DNA from: Roseimicrobium gellanilyticum
Lineage (GTDB): Bacteria; Verrucomicrobiota; Verrucomicrobiia; Verrucomicrobiales; Verrucomicrobiaceae
Direction: 5' to 3'
Assembly: GCF_003315205.1 (NCBI RefSeq)
Contig: NZ_QNRR01000001.1
Span: 682,001-746,000 of the forward strand
DNA length: 64,000 bases
Every line of letters begins with the position of its first letter. Within the stretch, counting starts at the first letter, position 1. A program made the position numbers and the translations under genes. This document shows positions 32,385 to 41,454 of the stretch, one piece after another. Below the pieces are notes generated by a model. It did not search any database, had not been told where the DNA came from, and saw only the letters and a list, made by a program, of their open reading frames with translations.

Positions 32385-33950
32385 TCAGCGCGCTGCTTGA
32401 GTGGCTCGCACGCGGCGGCCTTCGGTGAGCTGGTCGTGCGGTGGAAGAATGACGAGTTCGCCGGGGAGGATGCCGGTGGTGATGGAGATGTAGCCTTCGC
32501 GCTCAAGGGGGCCGCGCTGCGCAGAGCGCCTGGTGGCGGTGACGCCGTCTGCGGCGATGACCCAGAGGGAGGTGGTTTTGTCTGCTGCTGTGAAAAGCGC
32601 AGCGGTGGGGACCATGATGGCGCGGGTGGGGTCTGCAGGGGCGAGGTCTGCCACGGTGTTCGAGGAGGAGGACGAAGGTGTGGAGGACGAGGAGGAGTGG
32701 GGGGCTCCGAGGAACTTCACACGGCAGAGCATCTCGGGGCGCAGGCGCGGGTCGGGGTTCTCGATGCGAACCTTGCCTTGCAGAGTGTTCCGCTGGAGGT
32801 CTGCCGAGCCCACGATGCGCGTGACCACACCGTGGATTTCCGTGTTCGGCAGGAAGTCGGAGGTGACGATGGCTGCCTGTCCTACGGTGAGGCCGCGCGC
32901 ATCGGCGAGGGGTACATCCACGCGCGCCTGCAGTTTCCCTTTCTCGAAGAGCGTGGCGACGGTGGCGGAGAGGTGCTCATCCATGGCCAGCAGCTTTTTC
33001 TGGCCGGGAGCGGCGTGGAGCTGGAGGATGACGCCGTCCACTGGCGAGGTGATGCGGGTGCGGGCGAGGGCGAGTTCCTGCTTTTCCACGGCCACCTGGG
33101 CGGAGGCGACGGAGGCCTCCATGGCGGTGGTCTGGGCTTTGGCGGCCTCTACTTTGGCTTTGGCGGCAGTGAGCTGGGACTGGCGCGAGGCCACCTCGGC
33201 TGCCTGCCCCTGCACCACGAACTTCGCCCGCGAGCGCTCCTGGTCGGACACGGAGCCGGAGGGAATCTTTGCGATGCGCTGCTCGTTGTCCTTCTCCTCG
33301 GCGAGCTTGGCTTCGGCGGCGCGGACCTGGTCAGCCATCACGGCCACCTCGGTCTCAGCCACGGTGACCTGCACGGCTTGCAGTTTCAGTTCGGCACAGG
33401 CCTTGTCATGTGCGCGTTGGGCGGCATTGAGGGCGATGCGTGCGTCATCGGCGATGAGTTCCGCGAGGAGCTGGCCCTGCTTCACCTCCTGGCCTTCGAG
33501 CACGTGCACCTTGCTGATGACGCCGTCCGTCAGCGTGGTGGCATAGATGGGCAGAGGATCAGGCTCGAACCACCCGGCGGCCTGGAAGAGGAGCTGGGGT
33601 GGGGAAGCGGGAGCCGCGGGTGAAGGTGCAGGACTTTGAGAAGAAGGTGTCGGATGGTGTGATGCGGCGTCATGCTTCTCCTCACCTGCGGCGGCGGGGG
33701 CTTCGTCGATGTCCGTCAGGAGGATGGCCTGGGCGACTTTCACTTCCAGCGCGGGCAGGAGGCGGTCGCGAAAGACAAAGGCGAAGAGTCCGGCGAAGGC
33801 GAGGACGAGTGAGAAAGGCAGCAGCCACGCGGGCAGCAGGAGGATGCGCCTGCGCAGTGGGGTGGAGGTGCTGGGCGAGGGGGCTTGGGCAGCCGGTTTG
33901 GGATTCGCGGGCTGCGGGTGGGCAGGGGTATAGAGATCGGAAAGGGACAT
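32385..33950 (-). CDS. HlyD/MacA-type periplasmic adaptor subunit
   Basis: 521 residues. An N-terminal Pro/Ser-rich tail precedes one membrane helix at about 35-57, followed by a low-complexity linker (about 75-110). Next come a lipoyl-like half (PLPIYATTLTDGVISKVHVLEGQEVKQGQLL), a long alpha-helical hairpin (about 165-330, with alternating Ala/Lys/Glu), the second lipoyl half (ITSPVDGVILQLHAAPGQ) and C-terminal beta domains. This is the membrane-fusion adaptor linking the ABC transporter to an outer-membrane channel, but no TolC-like gene is in the window. The ATG at 33950 removes a 13-residue upstream extension. Likely first gene of the export operon. Confidence 0.88.
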   Translation of the reverse strand: MSLSDLYTPAHPQPANPKPAAQAPSPSTSTPLRRRILLLPAWLLPFSLVLAFAGLFAFVFRDRLLPALEVKVAQAILLTDIDEAPAAAGEEKHDAASHHPTPSSQSPAPSPAAPASPPQLLFQAAGWFEPDPLPIYATTLTDGVISKVHVLEGQEVKQGQLLAELIADDARIALNAAQRAHDKACAELKLQAVQVTVAETEVAVMADQVRAAEAKLAEEKDNEQRIAKIPSGSVSDQERSRAKFVVQGQAAEVASRQSQLTAAKAKVEAAKAQTTAMEASVASAQVAVEKQELALARTRITSPVDGVILQLHAAPGQKKLLAMDEHLSATVATLFEKGKLQARVDVPLADARGLTVGQAAIVTSDFLPNTEIHGVVTRIVGSADLQRNTLQGKVRIENPDPRLRPEMLCRVKFLGAPHSSSSSTPSSSSSNTVADLAPADPTRAIMVPTAALFTAADKTTSLWVIAADGVTATRRSAQRGPLEREGYISITTGILPGELVILPPHDQLTEGRRVRATQAAR

Positions 33951-34048
33951 GACGACACGAGCTAGGGGTGGAGATTTCCACATCGACATGCGCCGCCTGT
34001 TGCATGGGCAACAAGGTCACGGCGCACCAGCCAGGGAGCGTGTCAGCT

Positions 34049-34498
34049 TCAAATCAGAAGCGAGCGATACAACACCACGCGGGACAGACCCGGGGGATCA
34101 CTTTCATGAGTCAGGTGCCAGGACAGCAACCCCGTGGGGGCGTGCCGTGGCATGGGCGGGATGAGGAGAAGCGAGGCCAGCGGCTCTACCGCCGTGAGCA
34201 TGGGGGAGGGCGCCTGTTCCTTGGCGTTGGTGGGCAGGTAGGTCTCCCAACCCTTGGAGACCACGACGAAGCAATTGTCCCGGCTCGTCATCACCAAGCA
34301 GCCGTGGACATGCGGAGTGGCGGCCTGGATGGCGTCGCGGTTTCCCGCTTCCTCCGGGCACTCGCCGCAGCAGGACTCCGGCGCGGCTCCTACAAAGACG
34401 TGCCCCGTGCAGCGGCACAGCGCCATGGAAAGACCCTGCGACGCACAAGTCGCCACTGCAATGAGCAGCAGGACAAGGGCCTTGGCGCGACGAGTCAT
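34049..34498 (-). CDS. Small cysteine-rich secreted or membrane-anchored protein
   Basis: 149 residues, from ATG 34498: basic start and a hydrophobic segment (KALVLLLIAVATCASQG). A Cys-rich stretch (ALCRCTGHVF, ESCCGECPEE) follows, then a beta-like middle (HGCLVMTSRDNCFVVVSKGWE) and a Pro-rich tail (PSPMLTAVE, LLLIPPMPRH). The pairs of Cys suggest metal binding or disulfides. It lies 98 bp upstream of the adaptor gene on the same strand and may belong to the export operon. I recognise no family. Confidence 0.6.
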   Translation of the reverse strand: MTRRAKALVLLLIAVATCASQGLSMALCRCTGHVFVGAAPESCCGECPEEAGNRDAIQAATPHVHGCLVMTSRDNCFVVVSKGWETYLPTNAKEQAPSPMLTAVEPLASLLLIPPMPRHAPTGLLSWHLTHESDPPGLSRVVLYRSLLI

Positions 34499-34745
34499 AC
34501 CAGAAGGATAATGGCGCGGCAATTCCAGCGCAAGCGAGTTTGTCGAGTGGATGGGCGGGGCCATGCAGGGAGGGGAGACCGAACGCCTTGTGTGCCCATC
34601 CTCTCCTTTTCACTCCCACTTTTCTCGTTTCCCGTCCCACTTCGCTATCTTTCCATGCCTCCATTCGACAAATCGGCATCGCCTGTGCTAGATTTCGCTG
34701 GCGTTGCAGGCGGAATTTGCTAACGGCCTGCGATTTTTCTTCAGG

Positions 34746-37655
34746 ATGGCCAGCCGAGCTCCAAAGACAGGCGTGTCCGTAGAGACCCAGTTGCGCGAGC
34801 GCATCCGGGATCTGGAAGCGCAGGTCAAAATGGAACAGAGCGCGCGAAAGGCGTGGCTGGCCAGTGAGGAGCGCTTTGCCATGGCGGTGCGCGGCACCAA
34901 TGATGGCATCTGGGACTGGACGGTGGGCACCACGGATGTGTACCTGTCCCCCCGCTTCAAGGAGCTGCTGGGCTATTCCAACAACGAACTCACCAACAGA
35001 TTCGTGGAGTGGGAGACCCGCCTTCATCCGGAAGACAAGGCCTGCACCCTGGAGGCGCTGAACGCGCATCTGGACCGCGACCAGCCCTACGATGTGGAGT
35101 ACCGTCTGCGCTGCAAGGATGGGAACTATCGCTGGTTCCGCGCGAGGGGGCGCTCCATCCGCAACCCGGACGGAACCCCGCTCCGCATGGCGGGGTCCAT
35201 CACGGACATCACGGAGCGAAAGGAAGCCATGCGCGCCCTTGCGGAGAGTGAGGAGCGCTTCGCCCTCGCCGTGCGCGGGGCCAATGACGGCATCTGGGAC
35301 TGGAACATCTTGACCGATGAAGTGTACTTCTCTCCCAGGTGGAAGGCCATGGTGGGCTACGAGGACCACGAGCTGGAGAATCTTTTTCCCACCTTCGAGT
35401 CGCTCCTCCATCCCGACGATCACGATCGCGTGATGCAAAGTGTGGTGGATTACCTGGAAGGACGGCTGGAAGGCTACGCCATCGAATTCCGCTTCCGACA
35501 CAAGGACGGTTCCTACCGCTGGATGCTCGCGCGTGGCATTGCCCTGCGCGATGCCACGGGCAGGCCCTATCGCATGGCGGGCTCACACACGGATGTGACG
35601 GAGCAGAAGCAGTCGCTGTATGCGCTGGCGGAGGGTGAGGAGCAACTCCGCCTCGCCAAGCAGGCGGCCGAGATGGCGAACCGCGCCAAGAGTGAATTCC
35701 TGGCGAACATGAGCCACGAAATCCGCACGCCCATGAATGGCATTCTGGGGCTCACGGAACTGCTGCTGAACATGCACCTGAGTCCCGAGCAGCGCTCCTA
35801 TGAGACGCTCGTGCGCCAGTCCGCGGAGTCGCTGCTCACCATTCTCAATGACATCCTCGACTTCTCGAAGATCGAGGCAGGCAAGCTGGAACTGGATGAG
35901 CAGGAGTTCCGACTCAGGGACGCCATCGGTGATACGCTGCAGAGCCTGGGCGTGCGTGCGGCGGAGAAGAATCTGGAGCTTGCCTGCCACATCGAGCCCG
36001 GTGTGCCGGAGACCCTGGTGGGAGACATTGCCCGGCTGCGGCAGGTGCTGGTGAACCTGGTGGGGAATGCGGTCAAGTTCACCCATGAGGGCGAGGTGTT
36101 GGTGGACGTGAAGATGGAGGCACTCTCCGAGGGACATGTGATGCTCCACTTCTCTGTGAAGGACACGGGCATCGGCATCGCGGAGGAGCAGCATCACAAG
36201 ATTTTTGAAGCATTCACCCAGGCGGAAAGTTCCACCACGCGCCACTACGGTGGCACCGGTCTCGGCCTCACCATCTGCCGCCAGCTCGTGGAGATGATGC
36301 ATGGCCGCATCTGGGTGGAGAGCACACCGGGTGCGGGCAGCATTTTCCACTTCACCGCGCGGATGGGGCTGATCACGGCACCGCTTCCGTGCAAGCGCCC
36401 GGAGCCGCAGGTGCTCCATGGATTGCACGTCCTCATTGTCGATGACAATGCGACGAACCGCCTCATCCTCGAGGAAATGCTGAAGGGCTGGCAGATGATT
36501 CCCACCAGCGTGCCCAGTGGCGTGCTGGCGTTGGAACTGCTCGGCGCTCCCCAAGGTCGGGTCTTCCGACTGGTGCTGATGGATCTCATGATGCCCGGCA
36601 TGGACGGGATGGAAGTGAGCCGCCGCGCCCAGCTCCTGCTGGGAAGTGATGCGCCGAAGATTCTCATGCTCTCCTCCGCGGGACATATCATGGAGCTGGC
36701 GCATGCTTCGCACTCGCCTGTGGGACGTGTGCTGACGAAACCCGTAAAGCAGAGCGACCTCTTTGACGCCATTGTGGAGCTGCTCGGGCTGTGTGAGGAG
36801 TATGAGTTGGGAGACACCTGCCCCTTCCACCCATTGCCCTCGAAGCCGTTGCGTCCTCTCAGTGTGCTGCTGGTGGAAGATGGCCGCGTGAATCAGCTCG
36901 TGGCCACGCGCATGCTGGAGGATCGCGGGCATGCCGTCACGGTGGCTTCGAACGGCAGGGAAGCGCTGGACATGTTTGCCCAGGAGTCCTTCGACGCCGT
37001 GGTCATGGATGTTCACATGCCGGAGCTCAACGGATTCGAAACCACGTCGGCCATCCGTGAGATCGAGCGTGCGTCTGGTGGGCACATTCCCATCATTGCC
37101 ATGACAGCCAATGCGATGATGGGGGACCGTGAACGCTGCCTCGCTGCTGGCATGGATGACTATGTGTCCAAGCCGGTGCGCTCCGGGGAGTTGTATCGTG
37201 CTGTGGAAAGTTTCACCACCATCCCACTTTCCGCCCGCGGGGGCACGCCTCCGTGCGACATGCCGGATCCGCTGGAGCCAGAGCCGGATTCCGTCTTCGA
37301 TGCAGCGGCCTTCCGCGAGTCCATCAACGACGAGGATCTCATGCGCCAGCTTATTGAAATCTATCCAGAGGATTCCGAGGACATGCTTCTGGCGGCGGAG
37401 ACGGCCTTGCGTGCGAATGACCGGGCCGAGTTGCATCAGGCGGCCCATTCACTGAAGGGCCTGCTGGGGAACTACAGTGCTCCCGTGGCCCTGGAGGCCG
37501 CTCGCACGCTCAGCCTCCTTGCCCGTGAGGACCGGTTGCAAGATGCGCCACCCGTGCTGGGCGATACCATTCGGGAGGTCAGGCGCCTTGGCGATGCGCT
37601 GAAGGCCTTCGCCAAGACGTTGCCGGAGCGGGATGCTCCTCCCACGGATCAATGA
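34746..37655 (+). CDS. Hybrid histidine kinase: PAS-PAS-HisKA-HATPase-REC-REC-Hpt
   Basis: 969 residues and no membrane segment, so cytosolic. Two PAS domains (about 40-165 and 170-290, each with FALAVRGxNDGIWDW and YRWxxARG). HisKA with His324 in MSHEIRTPMNG, and HATPase with N box NLVGNAVKFT and GTGLGLTICRQL. Two receiver domains with phospho-Asp at 613 (LMDLMMPGMDG) and 755 (VMDVHMPELNG), and a C-terminal Hpt with His901 in AAHSLKG. A complete internal phosphorelay; its output partner is not beside it. The ATG at 34746 is preferred over a TTG start at 34704. Its end overlaps the convergent His-rich gene by 7 bp. Confidence 0.93.
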   Translation: MASRAPKTGVSVETQLRERIRDLEAQVKMEQSARKAWLASEERFAMAVRGTNDGIWDWTVGTTDVYLSPRFKELLGYSNNELTNRFVEWETRLHPEDKACTLEALNAHLDRDQPYDVEYRLRCKDGNYRWFRARGRSIRNPDGTPLRMAGSITDITERKEAMRALAESEERFALAVRGANDGIWDWNILTDEVYFSPRWKAMVGYEDHELENLFPTFESLLHPDDHDRVMQSVVDYLEGRLEGYAIEFRFRHKDGSYRWMLARGIALRDATGRPYRMAGSHTDVTEQKQSLYALAEGEEQLRLAKQAAEMANRAKSEFLANMSHEIRTPMNGILGLTELLLNMHLSPEQRSYETLVRQSAESLLTILNDILDFSKIEAGKLELDEQEFRLRDAIGDTLQSLGVRAAEKNLELACHIEPGVPETLVGDIARLRQVLVNLVGNAVKFTHEGEVLVDVKMEALSEGHVMLHFSVKDTGIGIAEEQHHKIFEAFTQAESSTTRHYGGTGLGLTICRQLVEMMHGRIWVESTPGAGSIFHFTARMGLITAPLPCKRPEPQVLHGLHVLIVDDNATNRLILEEMLKGWQMIPTSVPSGVLALELLGAPQGRVFRLVLMDLMMPGMDGMEVSRRAQLLLGSDAPKILMLSSAGHIMELAHASHSPVGRVLTKPVKQSDLFDAIVELLGLCEEYELGDTCPFHPLPSKPLRPLSVLLVEDGRVNQLVATRMLEDRGHAVTVASNGREALDMFAQESFDAVVMDVHMPELNGFETTSAIREIERASGGHIPIIAMTANAMMGDRERCLAAGMDDYVSKPVRSGELYRAVESFTTIPLSARGGTPPCDMPDPLEPEPDSVFDAAAFRESINDEDLMRQLIEIYPEDSEDMLLAAETALRANDRAELHQAAHSLKGLLGNYSAPVALEAARTLSLLAREDRLQDAPPVLGDTIREVRRLGDALKAFAKTLPERDAPPTDQ

Positions 37656-37819
37656 TGATCGTGGTGGTCGTGGCCGTGGCCATGACCGCGATGGTGACGA
37701 TGACCATCTCCATGGTGGTGGCCACCACCATGATGATGGTGATGGTAACAGCTCGAAAGGCCGAGTGCTGACACAGTCAGGGCGATGGCGGTCACGATTT
37801 TCGCGAGGCGAAGCTTCAT
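37649..37819 (-). CDS. Histidine-rich lipoprotein
   Basis: 56 residues. Signal sequence MKLRLAKIVTAIALTVSALG with a lipobox-like GLSSC, so Cys22-23 would be lipid-modified after cleavage. The remaining 30 or so residues are almost all His, Gly and Asp (HHHHHGGGHHH and similar). Such short His-rich lipoproteins probably bind Zn, Ni, Cu or Co in the periplasm. It converges on the hybrid kinase gene, overlapping its last 7 bp. An inverted repeat lies just upstream. Low-complexity coding on a small frame leaves room for doubt. Confidence 0.7.
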   Translation of the reverse strand: MKLRLAKIVTAIALTVSALGLSSCYHHHHHGGGHHHGDGHRHHRGHGHGHDHHDHH

Positions 37820-37850
37820 GCGATTTTTTTGATGGGATGTTTTTAGCCGA

Positions 37851-37934
37851 ATGCGGACGAGGTTGTTGAGTGAGATGTGATCAAGCGCCCGCAAAGGCGA
37901 GTCGTGCATCTCTCAATGAAACACTCGTCCGCAT
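37851..37934. repeat. Inverted repeat upstream of His-rich lipoprotein gene
   Basis: Arms ATGCGGACGAG (37851-37861) and CTCGTCCGCAT (37924-37934) with inner partial pairing (TGAGATG with CATCTCTCA). The hairpin would lie 30-115 bp before the gene's ATG, in its probable 5' leader. Could be a regulatory RNA structure or another repeat. Confidence 0.5.
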
Positions 37935-38027
37935 GTGCCCAGTTGGATGGGAATGGAGGTGATTCTATTCACCAATCATGCAGAATTCTTGAGGGGGAGT
38001 GATGGTGAGCGGCTTCACGTTCCAAGG

Positions 38028-38693
38028 TCATCCACCCGTTTCACCGTGTGGAGCATCCACCGGCTTGGACTCAGGAGAGCCTCGTTGCCGTAGAAAGATG
38101 CTGAGTACCACCATGCTCAGGATGGCCAGGAACTCGCTCTGCCAATTCTGAAACGACTCAAACCAGAAGCGGCTGCTCCCCATGTACTCCATGGTGGTGA
38201 GTGCCTGTAGGTGGTGCTGCAGGCGCTCTTCATTGCAGCTGCCTCGCCCCGCCAGCGCGTGACCGAGAAAACACAGAAGGAAGAGGAGAAGGAACGCCAG
38301 CGTGAGTGAGTGCTCGTAGACCTTCAGCGCCCAACCCCCATGACGCACCGGCCAGGGTGCGTCTTTGCGATGGCCGGACATCTGAGGGTCACGATCCACC
38401 TCCTCCGGCTCGTTCGGAGACTTCGATTCGGCGGAGCCCTTCTGAAACAGAAACGCGGTGAGGAATACATAAACACCCATCTGCAGAAACTCGGATTCCC
38501 AATTCTCAAACGTAGCCTCCATGAAGTGCGCGCTCATGACATACTTGCCCAGCGGCTCCTCCGGCTTCCCGTGCATCACGTTCTCCTCATTGGAGGTTCT
38601 GTAGCCGGTGAAAAGCTGCCCCAATACCAGGCAGAGGAGGAAGAGCGAGGCGAGCACGAGGGAAAGGCCGTTCTCGTGAAAAATGCGCTTCAT
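38028..38693 (-). CDS. DUF6766-type membrane protein
   Basis: 221 residues, four helices in two similar halves. Each half has a helix, the stretch LxxLFLLCxxxGxxxxG (LFLLCLVLGQLFTG and LLFLLCFLGHALAG), then a short loop with a Glu and the motif F-ENWESEF / F-QNWQSEF, then a second helix (VFLTAFLFQKGSAESK and VVLSIFLRQRGSPESK). This repeat is characteristic of DUF6766 proteins, which often occur among stress genes. ATG at 38693 starts before the first helix; an upstream in-frame start at 38774 adds a 27-residue tail. Divergent from the Zn-alcohol dehydrogenase gene. Confidence 0.82.
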   Translation of the reverse strand: MKRIFHENGLSLVLASLFLLCLVLGQLFTGYRTSNEENVMHGKPEEPLGKYVMSAHFMEATFENWESEFLQMGVYVFLTAFLFQKGSAESKSPNEPEEVDRDPQMSGHRKDAPWPVRHGGWALKVYEHSLTLAFLLLFLLCFLGHALAGRGSCNEERLQHHLQALTTMEYMGSSRFWFESFQNWQSEFLAILSMVVLSIFLRQRGSPESKPVDAPHGETGG

Positions 38694-38809
38694 GTCCGCG
38701 AATCGCAGACGCGCGGGCCGACGGATGGCGTGGCACATCCCCGCCATGATTGGGTCATCAGGCGGCTCCTTCACACGTCACCGGATGCGCCATGGCACGA
38801 TACCCACAC

Positions 38810-39967
38810 ATGAAAGCCGTTGTATTTCATAAACCAGGAGACATGCGAGTGGATGATGTCGCCGCACCCAAGATTGAGCAGGAGGAGGACGTCATTCTGC
38901 GCGTCACGGCCACTGCCATCTGCGGTTCGGACCTGCACATCTACAATGGCTTCTTTCCGCAGCTGAAACCGCTGGTGATGGGACATGAGTTTATGGGCAT
39001 CGTGGAGGAAGTCGGACGCGGCGTCACGAAGCTCGCGAAAGGTGACCGGGTCGTGGTCCCTTTCCCCATCGCATGCGGATCCTGCTTCTTTTGCCAGCAT
39101 GATCTGCCGGGTCATTGCGAGCATTCCAATCCGGAAAAGTATGGACCGGAAGGCGGCCTCATGAAGGACAAGGGCGGCGGGCTTTTCGGCTACACGGATC
39201 TCTACGGCGGCTACTCCGGTGGACAAGCCCAGTATGTGCGAGTGCCGTATGCGAACTTTGGACCAAGGAAAATCTCATCAGAGCTGGCTGACGATCAGGT
39301 GCTTTTCCTCACTGACATTTTTCCCACGGGATACAGCGCCGTGGACTGGGCTGGGATCAAAGGAGGCGAAACGGTGGCTGTCTTCGGCTGTGGTCCGGTG
39401 GGACTGATGGCCATGAAGTCTGCGTGGTTGCGTGGAGCCGCACGCGTGATCGGCGTGGACCTGCAGAATTATCGACTTGAGATGGCGCGCAGATCCGCCA
39501 GAGCGGAGACCTTCAATCTCGCTGAGGAAGACGCCGTGGAAGCCATTCGCGAGCTCACCGATGGTCGCGGTGCGGATGTATGCATTGATGCCGTCGGCAT
39601 GGAGGCAGACCGGACCCTGCTGGACCGCGTGAGCAATGTGATTCACGCGCAGATGGGCAGCATCAAGGCGTTGGAGCTCAGCATCAGTGCCGTGCGCCGT
39701 GGCGGGGTCGTGTCCGTGGTGGGTGTCTATGGCCTGCCGTATGACAACTTCCCGCTTGGGCAGATCTTCGACAAGGGCATCGCGCTCTTCTTCGGTCAGG
39801 CGCCGGTGCAGAAGCATATCGACGCCCTTATCAAGCACGTGGAGCAGGGCGACATCCAGCTCGACGACATCATTACGCATCGCCTGCCTCTGGCGGAGGC
39901 TCCGCATGGCTATGCCATCTTCAACAAGAAGGAGGACAACTGCGTGAAGGTGGTGCTGCAACCGTGA
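38810..39967 (+). CDS. Zinc-dependent alcohol dehydrogenase (formaldehyde dehydrogenase-like)
   Basis: 385 residues, medium-chain dehydrogenase fold. Catalytic Zn ligand Cys and His in AICGSDLHIYNG and PLVMGHEFMG, structural Zn loop CGSCFFCQHDLPGHC, and the Rossmann motif VAVFGCGPVGLMAM. Insertions such as GGLFGYTDLYGGYSGGQAQYV match the glutathione-independent formaldehyde dehydrogenase group, so the substrate is likely a small aldehyde or alcohol with NAD(P). A start 6 codons earlier (38792) is possible. Followed by an SDR gene 54 bp on; the two may be cotranscribed. Confidence 0.92.
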   Translation: MKAVVFHKPGDMRVDDVAAPKIEQEEDVILRVTATAICGSDLHIYNGFFPQLKPLVMGHEFMGIVEEVGRGVTKLAKGDRVVVPFPIACGSCFFCQHDLPGHCEHSNPEKYGPEGGLMKDKGGGLFGYTDLYGGYSGGQAQYVRVPYANFGPRKISSELADDQVLFLTDIFPTGYSAVDWAGIKGGETVAVFGCGPVGLMAMKSAWLRGAARVIGVDLQNYRLEMARRSARAETFNLAEEDAVEAIRELTDGRGADVCIDAVGMEADRTLLDRVSNVIHAQMGSIKALELSISAVRRGGVVSVVGVYGLPYDNFPLGQIFDKGIALFFGQAPVQKHIDALIKHVEQGDIQLDDIITHRLPLAEAPHGYAIFNKKEDNCVKVVLQP

Positions 39968-40021
39968 CTGCCCACCTCAGAACAGGACTTCCAATTTTTC
40001 CATTCTCATTTCCCGCTTATC

Positions 40022-40876
40022 ATGAAATCGCAAACTGCTCTCATCACCGGCGCCTCCAGCGGCATCGGGCTTCACCTCGCCCACGAGTTCGCCGGGCATG
40101 GTCACCCTCTCATCCTGGTGGCCCCCAGCTCTGCGGAACTGGAAGGCTTGAAAATGGAAATCAAGACAAATCACGGAGTAAAGGTGGAAGTCATCCCCAA
40201 GGACCTTGAGCGGCCCGAAGCCGCGCGCGAAGTGTATGTAGCGGTCGAGCAGCTTGGGGAGTCCGTGGAAATCCTGGTGAACAATGCCGGCCACGGCATG
40301 CGAGGAAAGGCGTGGGAGATTCCCATCGAGGAGGACATCTCCATGGTACGGCTGAACATTGAGGCGGTATTGCGCCTGACAAAGCTCTTCATCCAGCCGA
40401 TGATCGAGCGCGGCAGTGGCAAGATATTGAATACTGCCTCCATCGCCGGTTTCGAGCCAGGTCCCATGCTTGCGGTGTATCATGCCACGAAGGCCTTCGT
40501 GTTGTCCTGGAGTGAAGCGCTCACCATCGAGCTTGAGGACAGCGGTGTCGGTGTCACTGCCCTGTGTCCCGGTGCGACGGATACCGACTTCTTCCCCAAG
40601 GCAGACATGGTGGCCGTGAAGGCCTTCCAAGGTTCCAACGTCATGGCTCCGCAAGAGGTGGCGAAGGCAGGCTATGACGGCCTGATGAAGGGAGAACTCT
40701 TCGTGGTGCCTGGTGGCATGAACAAGATGCTCGTGGCTGCGCGCCGCATCCTCCCTGAATCCACTCAGGCGAAGCTGAACCAGAGGTTCTACGAGTATGT
40801 GCCCGAAGAGAAGGTGAAGCGCCAGCGGGGTGACGTGGAACTGGCCGCTGAGAAAGAGGCGGTGGAGAAGAAGTAG
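40022..40876 (+). CDS. Short-chain dehydrogenase/reductase (SDR)
   Basis: 284 residues, classical SDR. NAD(P)-binding GASSGIG (about 10-16), NNAGHG, catalytic Ser in NTASIAGF, YHATK for Tyr and Lys, and CPGATDTDFF after it. The C-terminal 40 residues are a charged, helical extension (LNQRFYEYVPEEKVKRQRGD and a Lys/Glu tail). Substrate unknown. Probably in operon with the Zn-alcohol dehydrogenase. Confidence 0.9.
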   Translation: MKSQTALITGASSGIGLHLAHEFAGHGHPLILVAPSSAELEGLKMEIKTNHGVKVEVIPKDLERPEAAREVYVAVEQLGESVEILVNNAGHGMRGKAWEIPIEEDISMVRLNIEAVLRLTKLFIQPMIERGSGKILNTASIAGFEPGPMLAVYHATKAFVLSWSEALTIELEDSGVGVTALCPGATDTDFFPKADMVAVKAFQGSNVMAPQEVAKAGYDGLMKGELFVVPGGMNKMLVAARRILPESTQAKLNQRFYEYVPEEKVKRQRGDVELAAEKEAVEKK

Positions 40877-41026
40877 GATTTCTTCTTATATAAGAAAGTC
40901 ATCTTGGCCGATTCGCTTCTCCTTCGGCGGCGGTAGTGGGACGAGAGCACGACAGAGCCGTCCTGAAAATCCCACAAAGTGCCGTGCTTCTGCCCTCGCA
41001 ATTTCAGGCAAATGCGATGCATCTTC

Positions 41027-41269
41027 ATGATGCATACCCAAACAGCTGTGGAAGTCACCTGCTTGAGCTTCAATGGCAAGCCCTTCTCCATGGAGGAGGC
41101 GGCGCGTCGGATGATGGACCTGTATCCGGACCGGTGCCTGAGCAGCGAGGAGGCGTGGCAAGAACTGGAGGCATCAGGACTGCTCGTGCCCTCCGAGCAT
41201 GATCCCACAGCCATCAGCTTCGCCGCTCACAAGCTCAAGGTCGTGCAGAACCCGGAAGGTAATTCCTAG
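41027..41269 (+). CDS. Small unknown protein
   Basis: 80 residues, cytosolic. MMHTQTAVEV then CLSFNGKPFSMEEAARRMMDLYP, SEEAWQELEASGLLVP and AISFAAHKLKVVQN. It has two predicted short helices around a beta segment. I recognise no family. Two ATGs (41027, 41030) are adjacent; translation from either gives nearly the same product. Its stop overlaps the last 4 bp of the convergent small membrane protein gene. Confidence 0.55.
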   Translation: MMHTQTAVEVTCLSFNGKPFSMEEAARRMMDLYPDRCLSSEEAWQELEASGLLVPSEHDPTAISFAAHKLKVVQNPEGNS

Positions 41270-41454
41270 GCGGGCGGCGCGGGATTCTGCCCGGCCCAGA
41301 TGAGGGCGCCAAAGACCAGCCACATGCCTGCGAGCGCCAGGCACACCTGCTCCAGAAGCTCGTCCCACTCATCCGACACGAAAATTGCCCCCAACGCTGC
41401 GGCAATAAACAACCAGCCACACAATCGCCAGGCGGGCCGGAGTTTTTGGGTCAT
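41266..41454 (-). CDS. Small two-helix membrane protein
   Basis: 62 residues with two hydrophobic segments (about 11-27, LCGWLFIAAALGAIFVS, and 34-53, LEQVCLALAGMWLVFGALIW) separated by a short acidic linker (DEWDE). The gene is antiparallel to its neighbour. No family is recognised. Confidence 0.55.
   Translation of the reverse strand: MTQKLRPAWRLCGWLFIAAALGAIFVSDEWDELLEQVCLALAGMWLVFGALIWAGQNPAPPA

Noticed and set aside
35583-37448. Long minus-strand reading frame (621 codons) opposite the PAS hybrid kinase
   Set aside because: Same reason: antisense shadow; all known motifs are on the plus strand.
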